Source: Candidatus Peribacteria bacterium (GTDB lineage Bacteria > Patescibacteriota > Gracilibacteria > UBA1369 > LOWO2-01-FULL-3). Taken from it: a DNA stretch of 64,000 nt. Location: the NCBI GenBank assembly GCA_943356465.1, contig CALREX010000002.1:79730-143729 (forward strand), read 5' to 3'. Positions 8,168-15,971 of the stretch are shown here, in pieces. The position numbers and the translations under genes were made by a program. The notes under the pieces were generated by a model. It was given only the letters and a program-made list of their open reading frames with translations. It did no database searches and was not told the origin of the DNA. Numbering within the stretch: position 1 is the first letter of the stretch; each line of letters starts with the position of its first letter.

Positions 8168-9574
8168 ATGAGAATTCAAGACACAAAAACCGGGAAACTG
8201 GTTGAATTTAAACCGATTAACGAAGGTGAAATCGGAATGTACGTCTGTGGACCGACTGTTTATGATTTGGGGCATTTGGGGCATGGTAGAAGCGCAGTAT
8301 CTTTTGACTTGATGCGAAGATATTTCATGTACAAGGGATACAAAGTGAAATTTGTTTCGAATTATACCGACATAGACGACAAGATGATAAATAGAGCGAA
8401 GGAAAAAGGAATTACTGTCGAACAGTTGGCAAATGAAATTATTCCAGAATACATCAAAGATTATACTGCTCTCGGAGTTTTGACTCCTGATGTTTCGCCA
8501 AAAGCTACCGATAAAGATAGTATTGCTGAGATGATTAAAATTATCGAAAAGCTTGAGAAAAAAGGACATACTTATGTTCTTGATGATGGTGTTTATTTTG
8601 ACGTAAAAACTTTTAAAGAATACGGCGAATTCAGCCGACAGAAACTTGAAGATTTGAAAGTTGGTGCGCGAATAGACGTGAAGGAAGACAAGAAAAACCC
8701 TTATGATTTTGTGCTTTGGAAATTCAAAAAAGATGGCGAGCCGGCGTGGGCTAGTCCATGGGGCGAAGGTCGTCCCGGTTGGCATATTGAATGTAGCGCA
8801 ATGAGTTTTGTACATTTAGGCGAGAAATTTGATATTCACGGAGGTGGACTTGATCTTGTTTTTCCACATCATGAATGTGAAGTTGCGCAATCACTTTGTG
8901 CATTTGGTCCTGATGCATTTGCGAAATATTGGATGCATAACGGATTTATAAATATCGATAATGAAAAAATGAGCAAGAGTTTGGGGAATTTTTTCACTTT
9001 GCGAAATGTTTTTGAGAAATACGATCCGAAAGTTGTAAGGTTTATGTTCCTTCAAACTCACTATAGAAATCCGATAAATTTCAGTTTTGATTTGTTGGAA
9101 CAGTCGAAAGCGGGGCTTGAAAGGATTAGAAATTTTGTTAGAGGACTTAAAGTCGGATATGAAGATTTGTCAAAGAATACAGATGAAATTCCTGCGGTTA
9201 AGATTACTGTAGATGCAGAACACGAGAAAAAAGGTTTCGAACAATACATGGATAATGACTTTGATGTTTCCGGTGCGCTTGGTGTTGTTTTTGACCTTTT
9301 AAAAACTGTAAATGGGCTAAGGGATGCAAAAAAACTTACTCAGAAAGATATAGGCCAAGCTGAAAAATTTCTAAAAGATGTTGATAAAGTTTTGGGTGTT
9401 ATTTTCGAAGAACAAAAAGATTTGGATGATGAGATAAAAGCCTTGATAAAGCAACGCGAAGAAGCCCGAAAATCAAAAGACTTTGCGATGTCTGACAAAA
9501 TACGTGATGAACTAAAAGCTAAAGGAATTGAGCTTGATGACACGCCTAATGGAACGATTTGGAAGAGAATTTAG
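8168..9574 (+). CDS. cysS: Cysteine--tRNA ligase
   Basis: This 468-residue class I synthetase charges tRNA-Cys. The HIGH-type motif HLGH is at 36-39 and KMSKS at 267-271. The zinc ligands found in the E. coli enzyme are all present at almost the same numbers: Cys27, Cys209, His234 and Glu238. Length is normal for the family and the C-terminal anticodon-binding region is intact. The start follows the YggT stop by two bases, so they are probably cotranscribed. The stop lies five bases from the convergent aminotransferase gene, with no terminator hairpin between them. Confidence 0.97.
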   Translation: MRIQDTKTGKLVEFKPINEGEIGMYVCGPTVYDLGHLGHGRSAVSFDLMRRYFMYKGYKVKFVSNYTDIDDKMINRAKEKGITVEQLANEIIPEYIKDYTALGVLTPDVSPKATDKDSIAEMIKIIEKLEKKGHTYVLDDGVYFDVKTFKEYGEFSRQKLEDLKVGARIDVKEDKKNPYDFVLWKFKKDGEPAWASPWGEGRPGWHIECSAMSFVHLGEKFDIHGGGLDLVFPHHECEVAQSLCAFGPDAFAKYWMHNGFINIDNEKMSKSLGNFFTLRNVFEKYDPKVVRFMFLQTHYRNPINFSFDLLEQSKAGLERIRNFVRGLKVGYEDLSKNTDEIPAVKITVDAEHEKKGFEQYMDNDFDVSGALGVVFDLLKTVNGLRDAKKLTQKDIGQAEKFLKDVDKVLGVIFEEQKDLDDEIKALIKQREEARKSKDFAMSDKIRDELKAKGIELDDTPNGTIWKRI

Positions 9575-9579
9575 CCTCT

Positions 9580-11031
9580 TTACATGGTTCTTTTTGCATC
9601 ATCTACTAATTGTGTTAGGCCTTGTTCGAGTATATCTAGTTCGGCTTCGTTGGATGCTGCTGTTAGGCGAATCATCGATTGAGTTTGTTTTGTCGGATTA
9701 AATAGGCGACCCGGTGCTCCAAGTATGCCGTACTGAGATAGCCTTTCAATTGCTTCTATTGGGCCAGCTACTGGGCTTCCATCTATATTTCTTATCAATG
9801 TATCCCCTTCTGGAGTTGATAGGCTTCCTATTAAATAAAACGAATCTCTGCCGACAACCGGAAGGCCGAGTGTGTCAAATATGTCTCGAATTCGTTTACG
9901 ATTTCTTTCTATAAGCGTATATCTTTCTCCCATTGCTTGATGAATGTGATTCTTGTCCGGATTAGGCCCTCTAAACGTGTGAAGAGAATGCTGTGCCCAT
10001 ACTTCATCTATACGTGGATAAGTTGATGTAGGTCTATGAATGCTATCCATTGCCACTTTGTGAATTGTATCTGCTATTTCTTCGTTTCCTTTCGGTGCGA
10101 ACCATATGATCGTTCCTGTTTTTTTGTTTGAACTTATAACTTTTGTTTCCCCAGTCAAAAACCCGATATATTTTAGCACTTCCGGAGGTAATCTTTCTGC
10201 AAGCCGCCCCATTGGTGCTGCCTTATCGTGTCCTGATTTTGCAAGTGCGGAATAAAAAACATCAAGAAGAAGCGGTGCGTCAGATTCTGCTGCTGTATTT
10301 CCTATTTGTGTTAGCTCTTCTTCATCTATGGTGTGTCCGCTTGGATTGCTTGGTACAATAGGCACAATTCCTGCTATAGCATAGCCTTTTTCTGTTGCCA
10401 TTTTTATTGTTTCCTTAAGCGCTTCGGATGACATGGAAAATCCTTGAGTTGTATTTGCCGGTGCTTGGATTATTTCAATTCCTAATTTTTTAAAAAGAGG
10501 TTGATACCCTGACCATGCCAGTGAATCCAAAATTACAGCAGGTTTTTTATCAGGATATTTCTCTTTGCAGCGTGCAAGCATGCCATGAAACGCCATGAAA
10601 AGCGCAATTCTGCCCGATACTGTCTGAAAACCTTTGTAAGGTGTTTTTGAAATGTCTATTCCGTAGCTTTGTGCGACTGCATCCATTACTTCAGGAAAAC
10701 CAAGTTCGTATCTTGGTGGAAGCCCGTCATATAGTTCTCCTTCTACTCTTGGAAATACTACTGTGCCATCCTTTCGTTTCAAATCGAATCGTGTCTCTTT
10801 GTGATGTTCTATGAAGCCTGGATTTAATCCCATTTTTGTATTTGCTATGTCTCCGGCAGTCATGTCTGCTACTTCTCTGCCTTCCGCCCTCATGACACGT
10901 GCGCGTATACCAAGCTGAGGAAGATCAGGTAGGCCTGGAAATGCCTGCCATAGATTTGGTTCCTTAAGTTCCGGTGAGTTATCAATGACTGTCATCATCT
11001 TTTTCTCTGAAGGCAACATGGAAGATTCCAT
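9580..11031 (-). CDS. Fold-type I PLP-dependent aminotransferase of unknown substrate
   Basis: The 483-residue protein has the order of motifs of class I/II aminotransferases: TVSGRIAL (137-144), PSNPSG with Asn229, LLLDVFYSA with Asp257 and Tyr260, and a candidate Schiff-base lysine, Lys297, in GETKVISSNKKTG. The Lys region is less canonical than the usual SxSK...GxRxG, so the exact lysine (297, 303 or 304) is uncertain. It does not resemble aspartate, histidinol-phosphate or branched-chain enzymes closely enough to name a substrate. It is the last gene of a three-gene minus-strand cluster and also has its own promoter (11062-11089). It may act on a compound made or modified by its two odd neighbours; that is inference. 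Confidence 0.75.
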   Translation of the reverse strand: MESSMLPSEKKMMTVIDNSPELKEPNLWQAFPGLPDLPQLGIRARVMRAEGREVADMTAGDIANTKMGLNPGFIEHHKETRFDLKRKDGTVVFPRVEGELYDGLPPRYELGFPEVMDAVAQSYGIDISKTPYKGFQTVSGRIALFMAFHGMLARCKEKYPDKKPAVILDSLAWSGYQPLFKKLGIEIIQAPANTTQGFSMSSEALKETIKMATEKGYAIAGIVPIVPSNPSGHTIDEEELTQIGNTAAESDAPLLLDVFYSALAKSGHDKAAPMGRLAERLPPEVLKYIGFLTGETKVISSNKKTGTIIWFAPKGNEEIADTIHKVAMDSIHRPTSTYPRIDEVWAQHSLHTFRGPNPDKNHIHQAMGERYTLIERNRKRIRDIFDTLGLPVVGRDSFYLIGSLSTPEGDTLIRNIDGSPVAGPIEAIERLSQYGILGAPGRLFNPTKQTQSMIRLTAASNEAELDILEQGLTQLVDDAKRTM

Positions 11032-11061
11032 ATATTTTACGAATAAAAAATAGTGGATGAG

Positions 11062-11089
11062 AGTATAACTTGTATACCGAAAGATTCAA
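11062..11089 (-). promoter_or_regulatory. Candidate promoter of the aminotransferase gene
   Basis: On the minus strand TTGAAT, a 16-base spacer and TATACT lie in the 74-base gap upstream of the start at 11031. This would allow expression apart from the two upstream genes. Confidence 0.45.
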
Positions 11090-11105
11090 GATGAAGTTTG
11101 TTCTT

Positions 11106-11789
11106 TTAAAATGCAGGGAATTGAACTGGGTTATATACCTGCTGTGTTTGTTTGGCAGAGTGGCCGATAACTGTGGTTGTCCCGGGGTGAAAGTTGTCGA
11201 CTACTTGCCTTATTCCTTTGAAAAGCTCCGCTTCTCCAGCTTCTCCCATTTCTCTAAGCTGTCTACCTGCTGGAAATCTATCTTTTGGTATTTCCACTCT
11301 TACAAAATGTATGGCCTCTTTTGGTACGTTTACAGGTATGTTCATCTCTTGATCCGGCTTGAAGTAATTTTCTATTGGAATTCCAAATTTTCTTAGAGTC
11401 TCTGCATTTGTAATTGCTACAGTCATTGTATAATTTTGTGAGTTTGGATTGCGATCATATGAATGAGCATAATGAAAAAAACAACAACCATAAGTTTGAT
11501 GATGTCCGTTTTTTTCAATATCTCCAAATGGACTTGAACCGCTGTTCCAGCAGCTTACAAAGCCGCTTTCTGGAGTGACATTGCCTACGCCAGTTTTCAT
11601 TACTGAAGGAACCAGTTCTTCTTCTTTTACTCCGTGTAGCATAAATTCGCCTTCTCTTAATTTTTCAAATAATGCAAGTACGTCTTCGTCCTTAATCTCA
11701 GAACTATTTATGATTTTAGCAGTGCTGTTGGCTAGTACTAAATCTTGATTTGGTGATTCATGAGATGATGGAAGTGTTGATAATTGCAT
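11106..11789 (-). CDS. Unknown protein with faint ADP-ribosyltransferase-like features
   Basis: I do not recognise this 227-residue soluble protein securely. After a polar N-terminus of about 40 residues, the phrase EFMLHGVKEEELVPSVMKTG resembles the HG...G start of ADP-ribosyltransferase folds. GFVSCW follows, and later NIPVNVPKEAIHFVRVEIP resembles the last strands of such folds. A Cys-His-rich stretch (NGHHQTYGCCFFHYAHSYD) sits in the middle. The catalytic triad cannot be assigned, so the fold is a guess. The gene starts nine bases after the stop of the NDK-like fusion gene, so the two are cotranscribed. No signal peptide or membrane segment is seen. Confidence 0.5.
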   Translation of the reverse strand: MQLSTLPSSHESPNQDLVLANSTAKIINSSEIKDEDVLALFEKLREGEFMLHGVKEEELVPSVMKTGVGNVTPESGFVSCWNSGSSPFGDIEKNGHHQTYGCCFFHYAHSYDRNPNSQNYTMTVAITNAETLRKFGIPIENYFKPDQEMNIPVNVPKEAIHFVRVEIPKDRFPAGRQLREMGEAGEAELFKGIRQVVDNFHPGTTTVIGHSAKQTQQVYNPVQFPAF

Positions 11790-11798
11790 ATATTGATT

Positions 11799-13343
11799 TT
11801 ATTGATTTTGTGATTGTATTTTTTTAGACAAAAGGCTTTTTCTGTGGGCGTTGTATCTTCTGCGTATTTGATTTGATAATTCAGGATCATCGCCAAAGCT
11901 TTGCAATAAGTCGGCGAGACCTGTGCTTACCTGATTCTCTGCTTGAGATTGAATTCCGATACTGCTACTTCCAAAATATATCCACCCCCTTCCATTATAC
12001 AGGAAATTTTCCACAATGTTTCTTGATTTTATACCCTCAATATCCATCAATGCGGCGGCGTATATCAATCCATTTATCATTTCGCATCTTGTATTCGAAT
12101 CAAAACTCGTATCGTTTACTATGCTTAGAACTTTTCGATTACTTGAGGGGACATATTCTCTTATTAATGCAGGAGAACCTTCGTTATCATCAGAAACTTT
12201 ATACGTTTTTGGTGTTCCGATGGAAAGTCTTTTTTTATGCCTACTCGGAGTTGTTCTTTCAAGTAGTTCTTTAAACAACTTTATCCGTCTTTCTTCTCCT
12301 TCTGCTAAACCTTGGTTTATATTGCTACCCTTTCTTTCCTTGTTATCGAATGATTTTACCAAAAATCTTCTATGGCCTTGTTTGCCATTTTTGCCTATGA
12401 AAGAAACTATGTAGGCTGTAAAAGATGATCCTATGATGCTAACTCTTTGTTTTGGGATAAATTTTTCTATTGCAAGGAAAACTTCACCATCTTCCAAGAT
12501 TCCGTCTGCTCTTATCCTTTCTTCTGTCATGTATTTATCATCTTTTTCAGACGCTTTAAGCATTCTGTCGACTTTATCTTTCATCCATCCTGCTTCATAT
12601 TTTACTGCGGCGACTTTCTCCTCTGGAGTATCTGCATTACTTCCGTGACCTACGTTTCCTCTTATGTCCCAACCGAATTTTCCGCGTATTGTTGTTCCTT
12701 CCGTGTCTTTTTCCGGCATTGTAGGGCCAAGTTGTCTGCGCCATTCGTCAACTGCATTCTCTTCCTCTGAATATAGTAATACCATTGTTGTGGCACCGCT
12801 TGTCATATAGTCTTCAAGACGTTTCCAGACCATGGTTTTGCCATTTGTTTCTGGATCCGGTTTAGTGCTTAACATTTGGTAAATACTATCGTAGAAATAA
12901 CGAACATCATTCGGTGTCATGTGTATCGGTAGAGAGAAAATCACTTTTAAAGGTTTTTTTATCTCGACCTTAAGGATTTGATTTGCTATTACCTCGTCGC
13001 TTGCATTACTTTTACCTTTGTGGACGTGTGGCTTTATTAACGCTACAGTTATTTTTCCTGCGTTAATTAATTCCTGTAATTTTGGATTGTGCAGTATTTC
13101 TGAAACAAGCTTTATTCTTTCTTTTTCACTTTCATGTAAATTTATATCTTTGCGTTCTCTATTTGTTTTCAACCCTACATCTTCGGCAAAATCGTCCGGT
13201 CTTATAGCCATTAATCTATCGCTGATATCTTTGCGGTTGCTGTGAGGGGTTGATATGTGCGGAGAGAGAGTTAATTCTTTTGGAAAATCTTGAATGTCAT
13301 CTGGTAAATCTGCCTCTTTCTCCATTATTGTCCTTGTCTTCAT
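11799..13343 (-). CDS. Nucleoside diphosphate kinase-like domain fused to a kinase-like C-terminal region
   Basis: The 514-residue protein has a disordered-looking head (1-95), then an NDK-like domain (about 97-252). ITVALIKP matches the NDK start with Lys104 at the phosphate-binding position. DYMTSGATTMVLL matches the MTSGP region, and GTTIRGKFG supplies Arg220. Asn230 and His233 in NVGHGS keep the exact NxxH spacing of the NDK active site. The region 295-470 loosely follows a protein-kinase layout: FLVKSF (Lys330), a hinge-like ALIREYVPS, GIKSRNIVEN (Asn442), and IYFG where kinases have DFG. The catalytic Asp equivalents are missing, so it would be a pseudokinase at best. NDK normally stands alone at about 140 residues. 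First gene of the cluster. MEKEADL at residue 7 is an alternative start. Confidence 0.7.
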   Translation of the reverse strand: MKTRTIMEKEADLPDDIQDFPKELTLSPHISTPHSNRKDISDRLMAIRPDDFAEDVGLKTNRERKDINLHESEKERIKLVSEILHNPKLQELINAGKITVALIKPHVHKGKSNASDEVIANQILKVEIKKPLKVIFSLPIHMTPNDVRYFYDSIYQMLSTKPDPETNGKTMVWKRLEDYMTSGATTMVLLYSEEENAVDEWRRQLGPTMPEKDTEGTTIRGKFGWDIRGNVGHGSNADTPEEKVAAVKYEAGWMKDKVDRMLKASEKDDKYMTEERIRADGILEDGEVFLAIEKFIPKQRVSIIGSSFTAYIVSFIGKNGKQGHRRFLVKSFDNKERKGSNINQGLAEGEERRIKLFKELLERTTPSRHKKRLSIGTPKTYKVSDDNEGSPALIREYVPSSNRKVLSIVNDTSFDSNTRCEMINGLIYAAALMDIEGIKSRNIVENFLYNGRGWIYFGSSSIGIQSQAENQVSTGLADLLQSFGDDPELSNQIRRRYNAHRKSLLSKKIQSQNQ

Positions 13344-13382
13344 GAAATCGATTTATTTTAATAATAAATTCAATCGTAGTGA

Positions 13383-13413
13383 TTAGTTTAACTAGAAATA
13401 ATGTTTTTGTCAA
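13383..13413 (-). promoter_or_regulatory. Promoter with palindromic operator-like site, shared with 26343-26374
   Basis: On the minus strand a perfect TTGACA (13413-13408), 17 bases and TAAACT (13390-13385). The -10 element sits inside the palindromic 12-mer TTAGTTTAACTA (13383-13394), whose core is TAGTT-W-AACTA. The same 12-mer in the same place relative to TTGACA occurs upstream of the gene at 26309. The gene starts 40 bases downstream. Confidence 0.6.
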
Positions 13414-13480
13414 GTCCTTATTCTGCCTTGATTTTGTTTTCTTTAAGCGGTCTGTTTAATAGCTCTATGATGCGCTAAGT

Positions 13481-13804
13481 TTATTCCAATTCTAACATTA
13501 AAATAGATCCTATTCCCATTACTATTCCTACTAGTTGGTATGGGCTTAATGTTTCTTTGAAATATATCCAACTTATTAGCGATAGAGTTAGAACATTGAA
13601 TGTTATAAATATGACTGATGCTATCGCTATATTTTTATATTTGAAGCTGTAGGAAAGAAATATTAAACCTATTAAATATACTAAAAGTCCTATGATGAAG
13701 AGATGGATTTCGTTGTTTGTTACCCATTTTTTCATGACTATGTCACCTATTGTCAAAATTGATCCTCCTAAGAATAGCAGCAATAATACTGAAGAATTTG
13801 TCAT
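13481..13804 (-). CDS. Small EamA/SMR-like membrane transporter
   Basis: The 107-residue protein is almost wholly hydrophobic, with four predicted helices. The N-terminal GGSILTIGDIVMKKW and the final helix ending QLVGIVMGIGSILML resemble the EamA/small multidrug resistance fold, in which four-helix subunits dimerise. The conserved glutamate in helix 1 of SMR exporters is not present (Asp21 is near that position), so drug export is uncertain. The start overlaps the murC stop by four bases (ATGA), suggesting translational coupling. The substrate is unknown. Confidence 0.65.
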   Translation of the reverse strand: MTNSSVLLLLFLGGSILTIGDIVMKKWVTNNEIHLFIIGLLVYLIGLIFLSYSFKYKNIAIASVIFITFNVLTLSLISWIYFKETLSPYQLVGIVMGIGSILMLELE

Positions 13805-15117
13805 ATCATTTTGTGAATATTGTATATGTCCCCTGCTCCCATTGTCACGATGATGTCGTACTTTGAGTGATGCTTTAGGATGAATTCCGCTGTTTTTTTA
13901 AGGCCACTGCCGTCAGATGCTTTTTGTTTTTTACATGCTTTGTTTATTTCTTCTGCGAGAATTTTTGCAGATATTTTTGCAACATCCTGCTCCTTATCTC
14001 TTACTTTGTAGATGTCTGGGACAATGACTTCATCAACGTCGTGGAATGAATTTGCGAAACCTTTTAATAGCTCTATGGTGCGGTTGTGTTGGTGTGGCTG
14101 AAACACGCAAAGAATTTTGGCATGTGGATTTTCTTCGCGTATTGCGGCAAGTGTTAGCGTGATTTCTGTTGGGTGGTGACCATAATCATCTATGATTCTT
14201 GTTTTTCCGATATGTGGTTTTTCTTCAAGTCTACGCCAACTTCCTTTAAATGCACTTATTGATGTTTCGATTTTTGCTTTTGGAATTTGAAGTAAATCGC
14301 CTACGATTGCCGCCATTGATGCGTTTAATTTGTTGAATCTTCCTACTACTTTTGGCGTGATTTTTATGTTAAGTTTTTTGATTTTACCGAGATGAATGAT
14401 TTTTATATTTTTTTCTTTGATTGTTTTTTTTGCTTTATTTATGCTAGAAATTGAGTTTTTATCGTTTTCATTAATGATAATTATCCCATTCTTTTTTACT
14501 TTTTCTGACATTTTGGTAAAAGCACTTCTGTAGTCTTTTAAATCTTTATAATAATCCAAATGGTCGGCTTCTATATTTGTAATAACTAAAATATCCGGAT
14601 GAATATTCAAAAATGATCTTTTGTATTCGCAGGCTTCTACAACTAAATATTTTGACTTTCCCACTCTGAAATTTTTATTTCCAAATTCGTGAATTTTTGT
14701 GCCGATTACTACTGTCGGATCTAGTCCTGCATTTTTCAGTAAAAGCGCTGTCATTGCGGTAGTTGTGGATTTTCCGTGCGCTCCGGAAACTGCTATCGTA
14801 AAATATTCTTTCGAAAGTTGGCCGAGCGCCTCAGGATATGAAATTGTTTTAATTTTTAATTTTTCGGCCTGGACAAGCTCTGTGTTATCTTTTGGAATTG
14901 CCGGAGAATACACTACTAGTTCTACATCTTTTGTTATATTTTTCGAATCGTGACCTATTGAAACTTTTATCCCGCTTTTTTTTAAAACCTCTGTGATTTC
15001 GCTTGCTTCCATATCCGATCCGCTCACGCTAAAACCTTTTTTCTTCATGATATGCGCGATCGCAGATGTGCCAATACCACCGATTCCTATAAAATATATG
15101 TGTTTCTTTTTCAGCAT
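13801..15117 (-). CDS. murC: UDP-N-acetylmuramate--L-alanine ligase
   Basis: MurC adds L-alanine to UDP-MurNAc, the first step of the peptide stem. From ATG 15117 the product is 438 residues and begins MLKKKHIYFIGIGGIGTSAI, the canonical Rossmann start. The frame is open to 15192, but those 25 residues would overlap the divergent gene at 15168 and are not family-like. The ATP-binding loop SGAHGKSTTT is at 111-120. ITNIEADHLDYY and the C-terminal domain motif DDYGHHPTEI are also present. Length is slightly short for the family (about 450-490) but no motif is missing. Confidence 0.95.
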   Translation of the reverse strand: MLKKKHIYFIGIGGIGTSAIAHIMKKKGFSVSGSDMEASEITEVLKKSGIKVSIGHDSKNITKDVELVVYSPAIPKDNTELVQAEKLKIKTISYPEALGQLSKEYFTIAVSGAHGKSTTTAMTALLLKNAGLDPTVVIGTKIHEFGNKNFRVGKSKYLVVEACEYKRSFLNIHPDILVITNIEADHLDYYKDLKDYRSAFTKMSEKVKKNGIIIINENDKNSISSINKAKKTIKEKNIKIIHLGKIKKLNIKITPKVVGRFNKLNASMAAIVGDLLQIPKAKIETSISAFKGSWRRLEEKPHIGKTRIIDDYGHHPTEITLTLAAIREENPHAKILCVFQPHQHNRTIELLKGFANSFHDVDEVIVPDIYKVRDKEQDVAKISAKILAEEINKACKKQKASDGSGLKKTAEFILKHHSKYDIIVTMGAGDIYNIHKMI

Positions 15118-15167
15118 TTGAGTAAATGTTTTAGTTATGATAGAGTTTTTTCGCCTAAAAATGCAAT

Positions 15168-15566
15168 ATGTCTTCACGTTTTTCTCACACATCCAGCCTT
15201 ACAAGAGCTATAATAATTGTTGAATTTTTGCTTGTCTCTTACTTGATTTATTCTCTTACAAAGAATGTTTACAATAGTTATAAGATAGATAATTATATCG
15301 AAACTTTTCGCGTCGAAAATGATAGAATAGCAAAAGAAAATACGCAAAAAAATGAAGATTATTTGTATTTTACGTCCGAAGAATATATCGATAAAATCGC
15401 TAAACAAAGCCTTGGGCTTGTAAATCCAGGAGAGGAAGTTATCGTGCTTTCTGACGATGTTCTTAGTAAGAATGATTCTGTTTCAGACACTGGGACCGGC
15501 GATTTCGCTAAGGATATTGGGCTTTCTAATCCACAAAAATGGTGGAAATTCTTTTTTGCTGAATGA
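15168..15566 (+). CDS. FtsB/DivIC-like septum formation initiator
   Basis: The 132-residue protein has a short cytoplasmic head, one membrane helix (about 12-31), a helical segment (about 32-65) and a small C-terminal region with YIDKIAKQSLGLVNPGEEVIVL, the E-x-IA...GLVxPGE pattern of DivIC/FtsB proteins. These join FtsL and FtsQ to connect the divisome to septal wall synthesis. The gene is divergent from murC, with 50 bases between the starts, and the initiator tRNA follows downstream. The last 40 residues (DSVSDTGTGD...) are less conserved. Confidence 0.8.
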   Translation: MSSRFSHTSSLTRAIIIVEFLLVSYLIYSLTKNVYNSYKIDNYIETFRVENDRIAKENTQKNEDYLYFTSEEYIDKIAKQSLGLVNPGEEVIVLSDDVLSKNDSVSDTGTGDFAKDIGLSNPQKWWKFFFAE

Positions 15567-15643
15567 TATTCGAAGAACCGAGTTTCGTTTGACTTTAGCG
15601 ATGAATTGCCGTATTTTTTCATGGCTAAAATGTTCTTTAATGG

Positions 15644-15718
15644 CGCGGGGTAGAGCAGTGGCAGCTCGTCGGGCTCATAACCCGGAGGTCGGGAGTTCGA
15701 ATCTCCCCCCCGCAACCA
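15644..15718 (+). tRNA. Initiator tRNA-fMet (CAU), CCA encoded
   Basis: The acceptor arms CGCGGGG and CCCCGCA pair except for a C1-A72 mismatch, the hallmark of bacterial initiator tRNA. The anticodon stem carries three consecutive G-C pairs next to the loop CUCAUAA. D arm GAGC/GCUC and T arm GGGAG/CUCCC with TTCGAAT are intact. CCA is encoded at 15716-15718. Confidence 0.95.
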
Positions 15719-15746
15719 AAATTGCTTTTTTGTTTAGTTCAAACCT

Positions 15747-15823
15747 GTCAGGGTAGCTCAGTTGGTTAGAGCGTCGGATTCATAACCCGGAGGTCGGGAG
15801 TTCAAATCTCCCCCTTGACACCA
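15747..15823 (+). tRNA. tRNA with CAU anticodon (elongator Met, or Ile if lysidine-modified), CCA encoded
   Basis: Acceptor arms GTCAGGG and CCTTGAC pair with one G-U. The D stem is GCTC/GAGC and the loop UUCAUAA gives anticodon CAU. The anticodon stem has an A31-C39 mismatch. From TCATAA through the T arm it matches the initiator tRNA 25 bases upstream except for one base, suggesting duplication or gene conversion. Met versus Ile identity is not decidable here. CCA is encoded at 15821-15823. Confidence 0.88.
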
Positions 15824-15835
15824 CAAGATGTCTAA

Positions 15836-15866
15836 GAAAACCTTTTGGAAAAGGTTTTCTTCCTTT
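15836..15866 (+). terminator. Terminator after the tRNA pair
   Basis: The inverted repeat GAAAACCTTTT / AAAAGGTTTTC (15836-15846 and 15849-15859), with a two-base loop, is followed by TTCCTTT. Confidence 0.6.
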
Positions 15867-15883
15867 CCAAAACATTATGGTGT

Positions 15884-15920
15884 TTTTTGCATTGGGAACC
15901 CGCGAGACCCAATGCAAAAA
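15884..15920. terminator. Bidirectional terminator-like hairpin
   Basis: The perfect 13-base arms TTTTTGCATTGGG and CCCAATGCAAAAA flank an 11-base loop. U-tracts form on both strands, so it can end both the tRNA transcript and the TraG-like gene that stops at 15972. Confidence 0.7.
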
Positions 15921-15971
15921 GACTAAAAACCTAATCATAAAGACATAGATCCGCCGCAAAAAACTGAAGAC

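Noticed and set aside
8162..8815. 217-residue minus-strand frame
   Set aside because: It lies wholly opposite cysS, is rich in Phe/Ile/Ser as expected of antisense AT-rich code, and has no family resemblance.
15359..15715. Minus-strand 118-residue frame beginning MRGGDSNSRPPGYEPDELPL
   Set aside because: It is the reverse complement of the initiator tRNA plus the FtsB-like gene, a well-known artefact of tRNA-Met antisense translation.
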